A stretch of DNA of 64,000 bases from Gibbula magus (GCA_936450465.1 OW388303.1:11935021-11999020); one strand, 5' to 3'; positions 46,001 to 57,971 are shown, numbered from the stretch's first letter. Numbers and translations are program-made. Notes: a model not told the origin generated them from the letters alone.

Positions 46001-46782
46001 ATGTGGCATCGCATGTTTAATAACGAGTAAATCAAATGTATTCTCATTCACAGATGCCTCGCCACTTAGAAAGAGAAGGATTAAATTAACCCGACGAGTT
46101 TTGACAGAGTATAACTTATGTCATGTTGCGACGCGTCGGGTATATTCTCTATTGTAAGGGTAACGCTGGTTTTCTGGGCATTAACATATGCAGGTCTTCA
46201 ATGAACTGCCGGACGAAGATATAATATATTGTATCAAGCAAATTGTCGAGGTTATCGCCCTGAAGAATATGTATGATAGTTAATACGTGTATAGGTTAAT
46301 GCGAATAACTGTCCATTTTCTTACAAATAATGGAACCAATGCCAGATGGGCCGAGGCCCAACATTTTTTAAGAAAAAGAGAGTTACGAAGACATTAACCT
46401 ACTTGAATATCACTTGAAATATTGCTTATTTAACAATTTTAGTTGAAGAAAACGTCAAGAAAAATTAAATGTTCATTTAACAACTTGATATGGTGTGCAA
46501 CTGTCCAATCCTGAAAAATAAAAATCGTAACCCCCTTACTGACAGTGCACAGCATTCCATTGTAATATTGATTAATATCAATAATGACGCGATCAATATT
46601 GAATATTTATTGTATACTCAGGTAGTCTAGTGAAGTTAACGAAACTTCAATGTAGTTTTTACATTATGAAATTTGTTTTGTAAAATTACTACATTTAGAG
46701 GTTTTCCTTTTAAAGGCAATTCAATGTTAAAAGATGCCAGTGCATGACTACTGGAAATGAAATACGTTCATCTATTCAACTA
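43011..46782. other. Unique non-coding block, regulatory texture
   Basis: No gene was recognised. Blocks around 43,500-44,000 and 45,300-46,150 have moderate G+C, many TAAT and CGAT-type motifs and YY1-like CCGCCAT boxes (43,978-43,984; 45,238-45,244 reads CGCCATT). Frames of 65-83 codons carry no recognisable domains. Confidence 0.35.
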
Positions 46783-47144
46783 TTAAAGGGGCAGTAGCAC
46801 GTTTTTTTGCAAATTTTATTTTTTCAAATTTCCCATTTATAATGATAGTTTATGTGATTTTTATAGCTTTAGAGGGTTAAACTTTTTTATTACAACAATA
46901 AATTATCCGTAGTGGTGATAACGGTGTTGCGTATAAGGCAAACATTGCATGGCGGCCATTTTATTGTGAACACATTTTATTATTTCGAATAACAAAAACG
47001 ATTCCCATGGCCCTACCGAGCCATGTACATTCATTTTCAACTTGATTTTTCAAAGAGAAAATAATGTTTTACTATTGGTGATATTATTTTTCAAATACAT
47101 TTCATCGACTGATTTGAGCGAAAAACGTGCTACTGCCCCTTTAA
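46783..47144. mobile_element. TTAA-flanked MITE, copy B (inverted)
   Basis: TTAA at 46,783-46,786 and 47,141-47,144; ends AGGGGCAGTAGCACGT and AACGTGCTACTGCCCCT are near-perfect inverted repeats. At 362 bp it is close to copy A (360 bp) but in the opposite orientation. It has the best-preserved ends of the family in the window. A 129-codon frame starting at 47,042 merely runs out of it. Confidence 0.9.
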
Positions 47145-47590
47145 AGTCTCATGCGAATAACGAACATGTGTATATTCTGTTATGTCTAACATCTATATAT
47201 AATGTATCAACATTGCATAAACTGTCCTTGTATCTTTTGAAAGTTGGCATACTTCTAAATTCGAGTCATTTTTTAGAAACAAGAGTAAAATTGTGTCATT
47301 TATTTATGACAATTTCTTTCACTAAGTTCGGTTTTTCTCCATTGAAGGTCAGCATTGTCCATCGATCATGCAGTGTGTTTCATTTGTTCAGATACAAAAA
47401 AGTAAGGATTTGTGTTTTGTCTTGTTTATAGTGTTCGTCAAGGAGCCTGGATTTATTTGAAGGAAAGTTAATTTCCTAACCTTTTTATATTGATCCCGTC
47501 GCAGGGGCAATAATGGACACATTCTGAGACAGATATTGTTTAGATGGAAAATATAACATAAATGTTCAATATAATAAGAGAACCAGATTC
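47145..47590. other. Non-coding spacer
   Basis: Nothing was recognised. Confidence 0.35.
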
Positions 47591-48370
47591 GATAAATTGC
47601 TGAGTTAAAGTAAATTGACTGCGGCTAACGAGAAGTTTAGTGGTCTGATTTTAGTGCGTCGATGATAAATTGGACATTTTTGTCCAGAGATAATAATGTG
47701 CGCTCAATTAATCTTAAGGGGGACCGAATTTCGTGGCCGATGAACCGAAAGTTTGACAAACAAATCAACGATGGTAACAGAAATGAAAAACCGTGTATTT
47801 ATAACATTGGACTGGGATATCGTTTAAAATCAGGATCTAAGATTTACTTAATCTAATTTGTTTATAATGTCACTCGCGACCATCAAGCCGACCGTCCAGC
47901 GAAATATTTGCTAATACGATCGCCCCATAAAGCGAGGAATACGATTTAGCTAAAATCAATCGATCGGTTATTGGATGTTAATTGCAAAATCGATGATTTC
48001 GCTTAATGTGAATTGGGAAAGTGAGTATTTGTTAAGAAGGGCTGTCATTTAAAATATCTCGCTGACTCAATTAGCGATCGATCAGTGAAAATGAGTGTGA
48101 AATTTACGTTCCTATGTGATACAGACGCGATTGGTTTTAAACGACTCTGCGGATATCCTAATTGTGTGCTCTGGTCTCTACTGTTAATTTTCGCTAATGG
48201 AGCGATATGCTTCGGCCACATGCATCGATTAATTGATGATATGTAGTCTTTTATATGAATGAAAACTAACCGGTAATTTGGCTAAATAATTGATTATTTG
48301 TAAATATTTTTATACGACGTGCTCGGTTTTGTCCTTACAGAACGTTCTTTGTAGATCGATATTGGACATG
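47591..48370. promoter_or_regulatory. Candidate enhancer with ATCGAT cluster
   Basis: Five exact ATCGAT palindromes lie in 402 bp (47,959; 47,989; 48,077; 48,224; 48,355), against about 0.1 expected at this base composition. They are mixed with TTAATT and TAAT homeodomain-type motifs. ATCGAT is close to the ONECUT/CUT-domain and related binding consensus. The block lacks simple repeats and long frames. Enhancer function is an inference. Confidence 0.35.
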
Positions 48371-49839
48371 TGATTATATGATTAGAAATGAGTAGTTTTT
48401 TAATATTTAATTAATTGCCACATTTTCATTTTGTAAAACTTGTAAGACAGGAAATTGTTAATTTTTAAAGATTATTAGCATGTATCTTTATAATAAGAAA
48501 AACGTATTCTGTAACGATATTTCTTTTAATAGAAATAAAATTTCAAATTATATTTTTTTAAAAGGAAGTGGTTTTTAAAAACGGATATTTTCAAAACATA
48601 AAAACATGCCATATGAACCCAAAACAAGAGGATTGAGCAACATCAAAGACGATCATGAATTGAATAAAAAAAAGAATATTCTTTTCAGTTGTTAAACTTG
48701 GCCCCAGATGAAACGAGAGTCTTCTGATTAACGTTAATGAACTATGATTTTAATTTTCTACCACCATTTTCATTTTATTGTTTGTTTGATATAGAATGGG
48801 TAACAAAGAGACCCCTCTTAATTAGAAGCGCCCCAAATTGAAGAAAATTAAAGAGAGCGTCGTACACGCGTTAGGCCAGGGCCTTTTCTTGCTAGCAGGA
48901 TTAAAACAAATAATTATTCACACAACTCTTTCTATCTCCCGTTCAAGGTGTCAGGACAGTCTCTGGCCTGGGTTAACGATGATGATGTACATTGTCTGGT
49001 ATTACTCGCACTGGATGTTCCCACGCATCCTATTGTTGGTGCAATATTGGATATTAGGCAACCAAACTGCCTTATGTTAAAGTCAAGAGACAACTGAAAA
49101 TTTGAAAAGTATTTATGGGCCAAGATTTCTACGGGATTGAATAGTTGACTACCAAGAGGCGAGGTTGTGTACAAGTAGTTGATTTAAGATGTGCCTTTAA
49201 ATTCAATATCTAAAATTTAGATGTAAATCTTATACCCAATAGCTTAAACTTATATTTTTAGATACGTTTGGTTGTTTTCTGTTATAACTATCCAATTACA
49301 TTTGTATAATGTAATTTGTAATAGATAGTGGCTAAGTTATTTTAAGACTTCTTAAGCAGCCTGTCTTCGAAATGGGTAGTAACCGATTCTAATATCTTAT
49401 ACTGTTACTTAAAGCCGAAATAGTGTTTCGGTCGTAAAAACTATATATATGGAGAGTCATTGAAGTCATATTTTGTAAAATACAACTTTTATCTGCATGC
49501 ATGCCATTGAAAAACATGTAAAGGTCCAAATCAATGTGTCTTTGTTAGACGTGCGTATTAAATTTTGATGCATGGGATGTCTGATTTGTGCATTAAAACT
49601 GTAACGTTCCATGAAACATTTCAAAACTTGTTATTTTTCGTGAAGTTCAAATATATGCAATCTTCACTTATAATGTGCTACCCAGCTATAATGTCTTATG
49701 AAGCTATCAGAACTTGGAGATAATCAGTTAGTTCACGTTTACCCTCAGCATTTTTGACTTCGTGGGATTTGTTAAAATGATATCTATTGTGCATTTTTTT
49801 TATTTGTTCAATTAGTGATAATGCTATCTGGACATATTG
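48371..49839. other. AT-rich non-coding stretch
   Basis: Two overlapping 80-codon frames on opposite strands (48,838-49,080 plus; 49,174-48,932 minus) lie in a slightly richer segment, but neither shows a recognisable motif. Confidence 0.35.
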
Positions 49840-49845
49840 ATGTAC

Positions 49846-49952
49846 TTTTTTTGCAACGAGTCGCTTGCGGGATTCGAACCCACACCTTCAGAGCCATGCA
49901 CCAGTCACCAGCACCGACTGTACCAGATTATTCATTCGGCCACCGTGATCTC
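49846..49952 (-). mobile_element. tRNA-derived SINE head
   Basis: On the minus strand TGGCCGAATGA fits a pol III A box and GGTTCGAATCC is a perfect B box, about 50 bp apart, followed by CGCAAGCGACTCG and an A-run. The sequence does not fold into a proper cloverleaf (acceptor arms pair poorly), so it is a SINE promoter region rather than a tRNA gene. No clear SINE body was recognised. Confidence 0.6.
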
Positions 49953-51295
49953 CCAAACTTGTTAGAAACTTTTCAGGTTTTCGTGAGGCTTATGCATCCC
50001 TCAGTGTCGAACAACGGCAGTTTTTTAAACATCAAATTGGCTCAATTCTACTGTTGCTGTAAAAATATCCTTTAGGAAACATCCGAGGAAGTTATGATGG
50101 AGAAGTGACCTTATTACTTTATTCAATTTACGAAAAATCAGTAATTATGGCGTATTAAGAAAATGAAAGGTTTCTCACTTCTTTATTGTGCAACTAATAA
50201 ACTGAGAGAAGCTTACAGAACTATCCTTTTACTCAACTGGTTGTGCACAAAGAGCGATTTGGGGACTATCAAAGCAATTAACGACAAAATGGTTGTTTTT
50301 ATTTAATCTTCTAAAACCAGGGATGTTTACGAGTGCAATAAGATGACGTTCTAAGTGATGAGACGAGACAAACCATTTCCCTGTCCGACTGTGGTCGTGT
50401 TTTATTATTGCGGTCAAACCTGACGGACGCTCCCTTGATAATGTAGCTGTCCCGCTCTCCTATATAATGAACAGTCATATTTCTGTCAGGAAATTTATTT
50501 TCGAAAGGTCGAATCGGTTTACAGTGGTGTATCGTTATCGACAACATCTGACACGATCCGAGTTAAAATTTCCATGATATTCCGATAATTCTCTGTGTAC
50601 ACAGAGCCGAAAGTCGATTGATAGCATTCCAACGATCAAGCTATATATTTTCCCGACCATTTAGCGACAAAAGACACGGTTTTTGAATTTACTGAAATGC
50701 GTTACCACTGCAATAAAACGCTTTGGTGCAGGCAGATGAAATGAAAATCAATGTATGAGGAACAAACGGGGGGAAGACATCAGCAGGGTCTGCTCTTGTA
50801 ATTAGCCAAAAGCCTTCTTTTGCAGAAAGCACAAACCGGAATATTTCCTATCCAACTTTTGACATCTACGAATTCATGGTTGTGCTCCGCTTCAGCGAAC
50901 CGGGAGTGATTTTACATGCACCCAGCTGTTCGGCACGTGTGATGATTTCAGCAATATAGACGTGTCAAAGATGTAAAAGAAATTTTTATTATACATAAAA
51001 CGAACACACATCCAAAGATACTTTTTTCTGTTTTTTGAAAGTTTAAAATCCTGATTTCAAAGGCATGATTATTAATCATATTGATAAACAATTACACGGA
51101 TTCGAGACATTAATATTTTCCCTAGTTAATGGTGTACCAAATGACCATGATACGTCGAATACTGTTAATTAGGAAATAATTATTTAAAAAATCAAGAACA
51201 TAATTTTTTTCAATAATGTATAAATGTAAAAATGTATTAAGTTTTATTAATTCAATTTAATACACATATCACATGGTAACGAAGTTTCTTTTTAA
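49953..51295. other. Unique non-coding stretch
   Basis: 50,400-50,960 has moderate G+C with several inverted half-sites and might be regulatory. Short minus frames at 50,229-50,547 carry no motif. Confidence 0.35.
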
Positions 51296-51679
51296 ATTAT
51301 ACACCTCCTAAACGACCTGCTCCACCACCATCCTCCTTCGTCGCTGACCAACGCTCTAATCTCACTCCACTACGCACTTTCAAACCCCTACAAACGTTCC
51401 TTTAACCACCTTCCTTCATCCAACCACCACCCACACCACCATACCCTCTATTACCAGTCCCTTAACCACCCTAGTCTCTTCAAGAAGACCTTCCTATTAA
51501 AACAACCCCATAACGAAACCCCTCACCACCTTTCCCCCTTTAACCAATCTCCGAAACCAAACCTCCCTCCTTTCAAACACCCCGACCATGGTAGCCCGCC
51601 TGTCGGTCCCGACATCCCAGCCAATCAGAGACAACTATTAAAACGACTGCACATCGCTAGAAAAACGACGGTGTAATAA
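51296..51679 (+). other. C-rich, G-poor block with ATG-less open frame
   Basis: For about 300 bp the plus strand has only some 6% G but about 40% C. One plus frame stays open for 128 codons between stops without an ATG. Its product is low-complexity (His, Pro, Asn, Ser rich; HHHPP and HHPHHH clusters). The end (about 51,600-51,679) looks more ordinary. The open frame is probably a by-product of composition, but the strand bias itself is striking. Confidence 0.5.
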
Positions 51680-52265
51680 TGATTAATACTCCACAAGGCA
51701 ATCATTAATTTTCGGTCGCATTTCATCGCCTTCCTCGCTCGGGAAATTAATTCTTAATTCGATTGCAACAAATTCTAGCGGGTCCCAAGAGCCAAATTCG
51801 ATGAGAGGGCGTCATGGAAGCAGATTAAAGACGGACCGACATGCTAGCCACGTCCTGTTGTATGCCCCCTCCCCCCTCCCCCAAACCTTTTCACTGTCAA
51901 ACATGCTAGCGCCCTTAGAGCAGGACATTTGTGATGTAACGACTGTGTCACTTACTTCGAAGGACAATGATGGACGTAGGACGTAGGAAAGACCAATATG
52001 TAAATTCAACATTCTTCAGATTAAGAAGTACATAAATCTTACCTTTCTCCTTCACGAGAGGCAATTACTGATGTTCACATCTAGAAATCTTTTCTTTCTT
52101 ATTTATTCTCTTCTTAATCTCTTTCAGAGTTAATTTCTTTCTCATGCAGTCCGCTGCTAAATGCTCTAACCTTGAGAATATTTCACATGGACAATTGTGT
52201 CGCTTTCAAGATGACCTGTTTGACCTGAGTATGTTCCTTCCAATAGTCAACCAATATGTATTTTG
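51680..52265. other. Non-coding stretch
   Basis: Overlapping 61- and 66-codon frames on opposite strands near 51,801-52,012 cover a C-rich CCCTCCCCCCTCCCC tract. No motif was recognised. Confidence 0.35.
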
Positions 52266-52373
52266 CTGACAATTTTAGACCAACTTTGAACTCTGTTGTA
52301 CTCTGTATTATGTACTTTGTATTTGTATGATACCCTTGGGAACAAATAAAAAAAAAAATATTTTTTTTTTTTA
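52266..52373 (+). mobile_element. Possible 3' tail of a LINE-like element
   Basis: TTTGTATGATACCCTTGGGA then ACAAATAAAA resembles the LINE tail near 35,020-35,050 (CCCTCGGGA hairpin). It runs into A11/T12 tracts. Only the extreme 3' end is recognisable. Confidence 0.35.
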
Positions 52374-52646
52374 GACCAATGCTACTTATTCACTATGACA
52401 GTTTTGCTTTGAGCATTTATAGTGCTGGCAATTTCAAGAGGATGTATGTACTCTAAAGAAGTGTTGCTGTTCTTATCATCGTCCTCCTTGCTGTCTGCCT
52501 AGTGGTGCAGTATCATTGGATGAAGAGCGCAGGTTCCACTCAATGGGTAACAAACAATGATTTCCCGCTTTTTCACCAAGCAATGAGTATAGTCGCATTT
52601 ATATAAGTTTTATGAAAATTACAATTGAATAAGAAAGAAAACACCC
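52374..52646. other. Short non-coding spacer
   Basis: Nothing was recognised. Confidence 0.3.
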
Positions 52647-53435
52647 TTAAAGACACTGTAGCACGTAATAAAAAGTGATCTCCCGAAAAGGTAAAAAAGT
52701 GTTACCAATGGCTAAATAATACTTCTGATTAAAAAAGAAGATTTCTAAAGCGAATGTATATTGTTCGGTTAAGCTATGTATGAGAGTAAATCTGCCTACG
52801 AGCAGCCATTTTAATGTGTTCACCTTAAAATGGCGGCTCGAATGAGGTTCAACTGCTCTGACTGGTGTGGCGATACCTATACACTCAAAGTAGATTAGAA
52901 TCATCTTGCTGTCTGAACTCTCAAATGCGCACGAGACCTACAAATCTAAGACCGAAGAGTTCGACACCACGTCGCCCTATCTTTTTAAAGGCGCTGTAGC
53001 ACGTTATTTCGCTCAAATAAGTCGATGAAATGTATTTGAAAAATAACGTCAACAATAGTAAAACACCCTTCTCTCTTCGGAAAATCAAGTTACAAATGAG
53101 TGTACATGGTTCCGTAAAGCCATGGGAATTTGTTTTGTCATTCGAAATAATAAAATGTGTACACAATAAAATGGCCGCCAGGCAATTTTGGCTTTACGGA
53201 ATAATTGGTTTGTGTAATAAAATGTTTTACCCTCTAAAGAAAATATAAATGACATAAACTATCATTATAAATGAGAAATTTGAAAAAATAAAATTTGCAA
53301 AATACATGCTACAGCGCCTTTAAATACGGATAACCGTTTTACCCTCTAACATAACATTATAATGTATAAACTTTAATAACAAATATAACATTTTAGAAAA
53401 CAAAATATGCAAAAAACGTGCTACAGCGCCTTTAA
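52647..53435. mobile_element. Older TTAA MITE (copy C) interrupted by copy D
   Basis: The left end TTAAAGACACTGTAGCACGT (52,647) and right end ACGTGCTACAGCGCCTTTAA (to 53,435) fit the same family. Between them lie a diverged left half, about 130 bp of unrelated DNA and the complete copy D. The arrangement is read as an old element split by a younger insertion; the unrelated DNA may be a third fragment. Confidence 0.6.
52985..53323. mobile_element. TTAA-flanked MITE, copy D
   Basis: TTAA at 52,985-52,988 and 53,320-53,323, with ends AGGCGCTGTAGCACGT and ATGCTACAGCGCCT. It has the same orientation as copy A and shares its interior blocks, including an AAAATGGCCGCC box. Confidence 0.85.
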
Positions 53436-55798
53436 CGTTAGTTTTAACGGCTCTGTACATAGATTACATTTTTCGGCACTTTTCAACGTTTTATACTTCG
53501 CGGAACGGCTCTATTTCCGGAAAATGAGGTTTTCCGGATATCAGTGGAGTATATATAGTTTGTCCGTCCATGTGGGACTCTTGTAAGATAATGTTTAACA
53601 CGAGATTGGACCCATGTCTTCATACACTTTTACAACCACGTGACTATACTACTTACTAATCATTTTTATTGATGGTCATGTGTAATACAAATTAGTAAAA
53701 CCTAATCGAAACGTTCAACAAAGTCCCTTTCTAGCAAACAAAATGATTACAAGAAATGCGATTCAATGACGTAAATGTTAAACATTTTGTCACTCCCATT
53801 TGAACCACACACACGTTACATATTGTATCCAGACAGACTACTATACCCTGGGCTACTGGTCACATCTCAAGTCGCCACTGAAGAGTATAGATTCCAGGAA
53901 TGTAGCCAGGATGGAAGCTGGAGAGCCAAGCTGACAAATGACCTTCTAATGTAGAATCATATGACACACGAGCTGTCGAGGAGTATAACCCTGGCTGATC
54001 TGGGGAGATAATTAAAAGTAATAGAGAGCCCATTCATTAGCCCTGTCTGATGGGTGTCTATGTGCTCTGTGTCTATTCCCAACTATCCACTGCTCAATGC
54101 CACTGAACATACGAGTTTATTGCAGCTTAGCCTTAATTTCCTATACATCATTAAAAGTGGGCCCGATCCATTTCATAGACACGTAATAATTCCTTCTGAG
54201 ATATAATTCCACTCAAATATGATTAATAAGTATTTTATATACATACTTTTCGATCATTCTTTCCATGCGACAGAGAGCCAGACAGTTTGCAATCAATGGG
54301 GATGGAGATTCGTTTAGTGGGTCTGTACCTTTGGCTTACTGTGCTGCTAAACTAATACTCGTCTGAGATAGCTGTATAGATAGATACACAGACTTTAGAT
54401 GATGGATGTACTCATATGACATGCTGATGCGATTTTATCTATCCTTTGTCAGGCAAATTGGATATATTTCACAATTCGTATATTTTCTCAAATCATCATA
54501 AGTTACTTTGAAGATATTTCCATTTGAAAAGGTACGGTTGGTTGATTGTGTTCATTCAGGAAATTTAAATGGCAGTCGAAAAAGGAAGTTTTCAATGTAA
54601 ACCAATCAGTATATCCATCAATATGGCATGCACTCATTTAAGATAGTAGCACATTACCTGACACAACGAAATGGTTGTTGTTTTATCTGAATTTTTACAT
54701 GTTCAAGAGTGAAATAGAATACTGTATTATAAGAGCAAATGATCAAAATGGAATTCAGCTTAAAACTGAATAAAGGCTCCATCATGCAGTTGAAGAATTT
54801 GATGTTCACAACACAATTATCACAGATGTATTTTATACATTCTAAATTGTTTTCAAAGTTTAAAGTATGCTTTATGACACTTTTGATGAGATCATATATA
54901 ACTTGATAATACATAAACAAATCACTCGAGTACATCACAAAATGTTTATATATTTTTAATGTGTGACATTACATCATTTACATCACGTGTCAAATTAAAA
55001 ATCATTTTAAACCTCGTCTTCCCTCATGTTTTCAAACATATACACACGATTTAGTTCCACACACAAACGCGGAGTCGATTTTCTGCTTGAAATGCTTCTA
55101 CTTAGTAAAATAATTAAAAGTCTAGTCAAAATGCCAACATTGATATACTCCATAAAGTTAATGAAGGACGCCCTGCAAAAAGTGTCAAGGGAAAGATGGA
55201 GAAATAATTCTTATGAATCATGTGCAATCCATATTTCCACCAGACAAGACTAATTGCTGTCAATTGCTATCCAATATCCCTGTTTTTGTTACCTTTAAAT
55301 TCCAATTAATCTCCTATAAAGATATAAAAATCGCACGTGGAGCTTTTTAAAACTTCACGGGCCTTGAAACCATATCTTCCAAAACTTCATCGCCAAAAGA
55401 GCGGATCTGTAAAACGATTTGCCAGCTGACCATCTCCTATAATTAACGACAGACATGTTACGTTATATTAGCTCCTTTCTTCTCTTTTGTCCCCGCACCT
55501 CGCTGTTTTCCCAAATTTCTTTACAAGAGCAGCAAAAAGTGCAGGAAAAACTAGTCCATTCTTAGTAAGATGGCGTCACGTTTCAAAAGCAGCAAGCCCC
55601 ACTGCTGCGCAGCGTTCATTGAAAGCAAAACCAGTTATAAAAGCGTGGATTCTAGCAGATACATAGACTTTTAAAGTGTATCTACATATGTAAAAACACA
55701 TCAATTAGAGCTTAGTTAGTCTCCTCTACATAACCAGACTTTCGTGTGTGTCGATTGATTCGGCATTTGTGAAGTGGGACCCCTGACTGGGTGATCGC
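53436..55798. other. Mostly AT-rich non-coding stretch
   Basis: 53,980-54,090 is a less AT-rich segment with TTAAAAGTAAT and CATTCATTAG motifs. Frames of 75-94 codons (54,938-54,654 minus; 55,026-55,253 plus) have no recognisable domains. Confidence 0.35.
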
Positions 55799-55799
55799 T

Positions 55800-55845
55800 T
55801 TCACTGACTAGGGTCGGTATTAGACCCCCTAGTCGAGTCAGTGAA
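55800..55845. other. Imperfect hairpin
   Basis: TTCACTGACTAGGGTC (55,800-55,815) is inverted in GACCCCCTAG..GTCAGTGAA (55,823-55,845) with a small internal bulge and a 7-nt loop. Confidence 0.6.
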
Positions 55846-56123
55846 GGAGAGTTCATGTGATATGCATACCACCCAGACCCGTCCTTGCATCGTGTATGAT
55901 GTACTCTGTACGCACGCCGACACGCTTACTGCTGTATACCACACTAGTTGAGGATGGTTTGTGCTTTGCTTACATATATCTATATATGAAAAGTTGAATA
56001 AGGTCGCACGTGAAGAAAATGTATATAAAAAAATAAAATACTTCAGACGACACATGCTGTAGATTACATTTTAATACTTGATACGCGTATTTCGACTCAT
56101 TACAAGTCTTGTCAATAGTAGTT

Positions 56124-56125
<2 letters not shown>

Positions 56126-56193
<68 letters not shown>
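56126..56193. repeat. (TA)34 microsatellite
   Basis: An uninterrupted 68-bp TA dinucleotide run. Confidence 0.97.
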
Positions 56194-56196
<3 letters not shown>

Positions 56197-57149
56197 GGAC
56201 ATGTAAATACGATTGCCATAAATATCAGAATATATATTATGTAAATTTACACGACACTTATTAGCAACGGATTAGCATATGCATGATATACCATCCTCTT
56301 ATCGTTTTACTTACATGTTACATGCGTGTGCGCAATTATAGCAGAGATAACTCTGTCGATCCTTCATTCACTGGCAATGTGTATGTACAGTATAGCAGTT
56401 ACATAATATTATGTTATTTGATGTTAAATGTAAACTTTAAGTATCCGATTTTATCCCCAGTGCAAACATCTGCGAGAATAAATTTGAGTTGTTTATGTTA
56501 GATGCGAAAAGTCGTTAATCGGATAAATTGTTTTGTGTTTGTTTGCGAGCAAACATGTAGGTTACATATGCACTTGATAACATGAGCAAAGACAAAATAA
56601 TACCACACGTATGCTCGTTGATGAACTCACTGGATTGAGCTAGTATTACAAGTGTCATCAATGCACTTAAAGACTGTCTCTACCCAGCCATATATAATAC
56701 ACTTACACAAGATTACCTTTACCAAGCCATACAGTATACCATACACGTATACCTTATTGAAAATGCAATAGTACCGTTATTGGAAGAAGGAAACAAAGGC
56801 TAAATTATCTACTACTTTATACCTGTCATATAGTTTTCTCTGAGTCGCTCACACCTTCAACACCTCGTTAGTTGATACATGTGTTTCAAAGGTTCGCTTG
56901 TGTTACACAATCGAAAAATAAAGTGATAAAACTTACATTCATAAATTAGTTTCAACGTAATCGTTAAATGTTCAACGACTGAATGAAGTGAGGGTATACA
57001 GTACTGAAAGCGTGCAAGCAAATACCGTACGTGTTAACAAAATAGTCTAGCCATCAATGAAAAGCTACATTTTCTGATTAAAAGCTTATTTAGTGTAACC
57101 TAAGAGGCCTCTGGAAGTTGGTTAGATTAGTGTACAACGAGTTCAATGG
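56194..57149. other. AT-rich non-coding stretch
   Basis: Nothing was recognised. Confidence 0.4.
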
Positions 57150-57215
57150 ATTTACAACTTCTTTATTACAAGAGTGCGACGTTTCGATGTAGATGCTAAC
57201 GTCGTTATAAAGCGA
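57150..57215 (-). repeat. Deleted hammerhead-family relic
   Basis: ACAACTTCTTTATTACAAGA and GCGACGTTTCGATGTAGATG match the left arm of the 5.4-kb foldback. GATGT/ACATC may be a remnant stem II next to GAAACGTCGC (minus). The core and stem I are lost and AACGTCGTTATAAAG may be the residue of the other arm. Confidence 0.4.
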
Positions 57216-57971
57216 ATGATATTGTACTTGATTAGTTCGTTATTGTTAACATACACGAATGCCGCGAGAGCGATTTATTCCCTTTGTACTCAAAGTTAAT
57301 ATGCATTTGTAATTCTTGTTGACGAAGTGAAGTATTATTTGATTGTTATTCAAAGGAAAACATTAACTTAAATCTTTGTGAAACCCCTATATAAGGAACA
57401 GTGTGTTTATTTTCTTTATACCAACATCAAGGCCGACAAACGTTGACATGGAACATGAACAATCTTGAAAAAATTCCTTTGACTACGTAAAATGATAAGA
57501 ATTCCAATCTTGAGTGAATGGAAAAATGCACTTTCATCAATATGCGGACATGGGTGATAAAGAAATCATCTGTCACAAGCTTCAAACAATAGGGAATCAT
57601 ATTTACATTCTTTAATTAAACAGTGTTTGTTTTATCGTGTATAAATCTAACCCCAACGTTGATGAACTATCGGAATTTGTTCTTTCATGATACGTTTGTA
57701 AACTTGTTGGACTTAATTTGAGTCTCTGAAACAAAACATTTAAGATGTTCATTTCTTTATATTGGGCAATATAGACTTGATAGAGATCTGCTTAGGCAAT
57801 AATTAAATTGGCAGATTTTTCACGACAAACTAAATTTGTGCAGATACATTTTGTTTTGTCAATGCATTTATTTCTGTTATTTGTATATTGTTCGTTTTGA
57901 CAAATGTGCAAAAGAAACGTCGCCATGCAAAACATATAATATATTTCAATCCATGAGCGATACGTATACAA
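57216..57971. other. AT-rich non-coding stretch
   Basis: Nothing was recognised. Confidence 0.4.

Noticed and set aside
47042..47431. 129-codon plus-strand ORF
   Set aside because: The first part lies inside MITE copy B; no family motif and composition typical of AT-rich non-coding DNA.
48838..49174. Gene in overlapping 80-codon frames
   Set aside because: Opposite-strand frames shadow each other; neither has recognisable domains or splice context.
49846..49952. tRNA gene
   Set aside because: A and B boxes are present but the acceptor, D and anticodon arms do not fold properly; best read as a SINE head.
51296..51679. Coding exon (128 open codons, no ATG)
   Set aside because: The His/Pro/Asn-rich product follows directly from C-rich, G-poor composition, and no convincing splice acceptor precedes it; kept only as a compositional feature.
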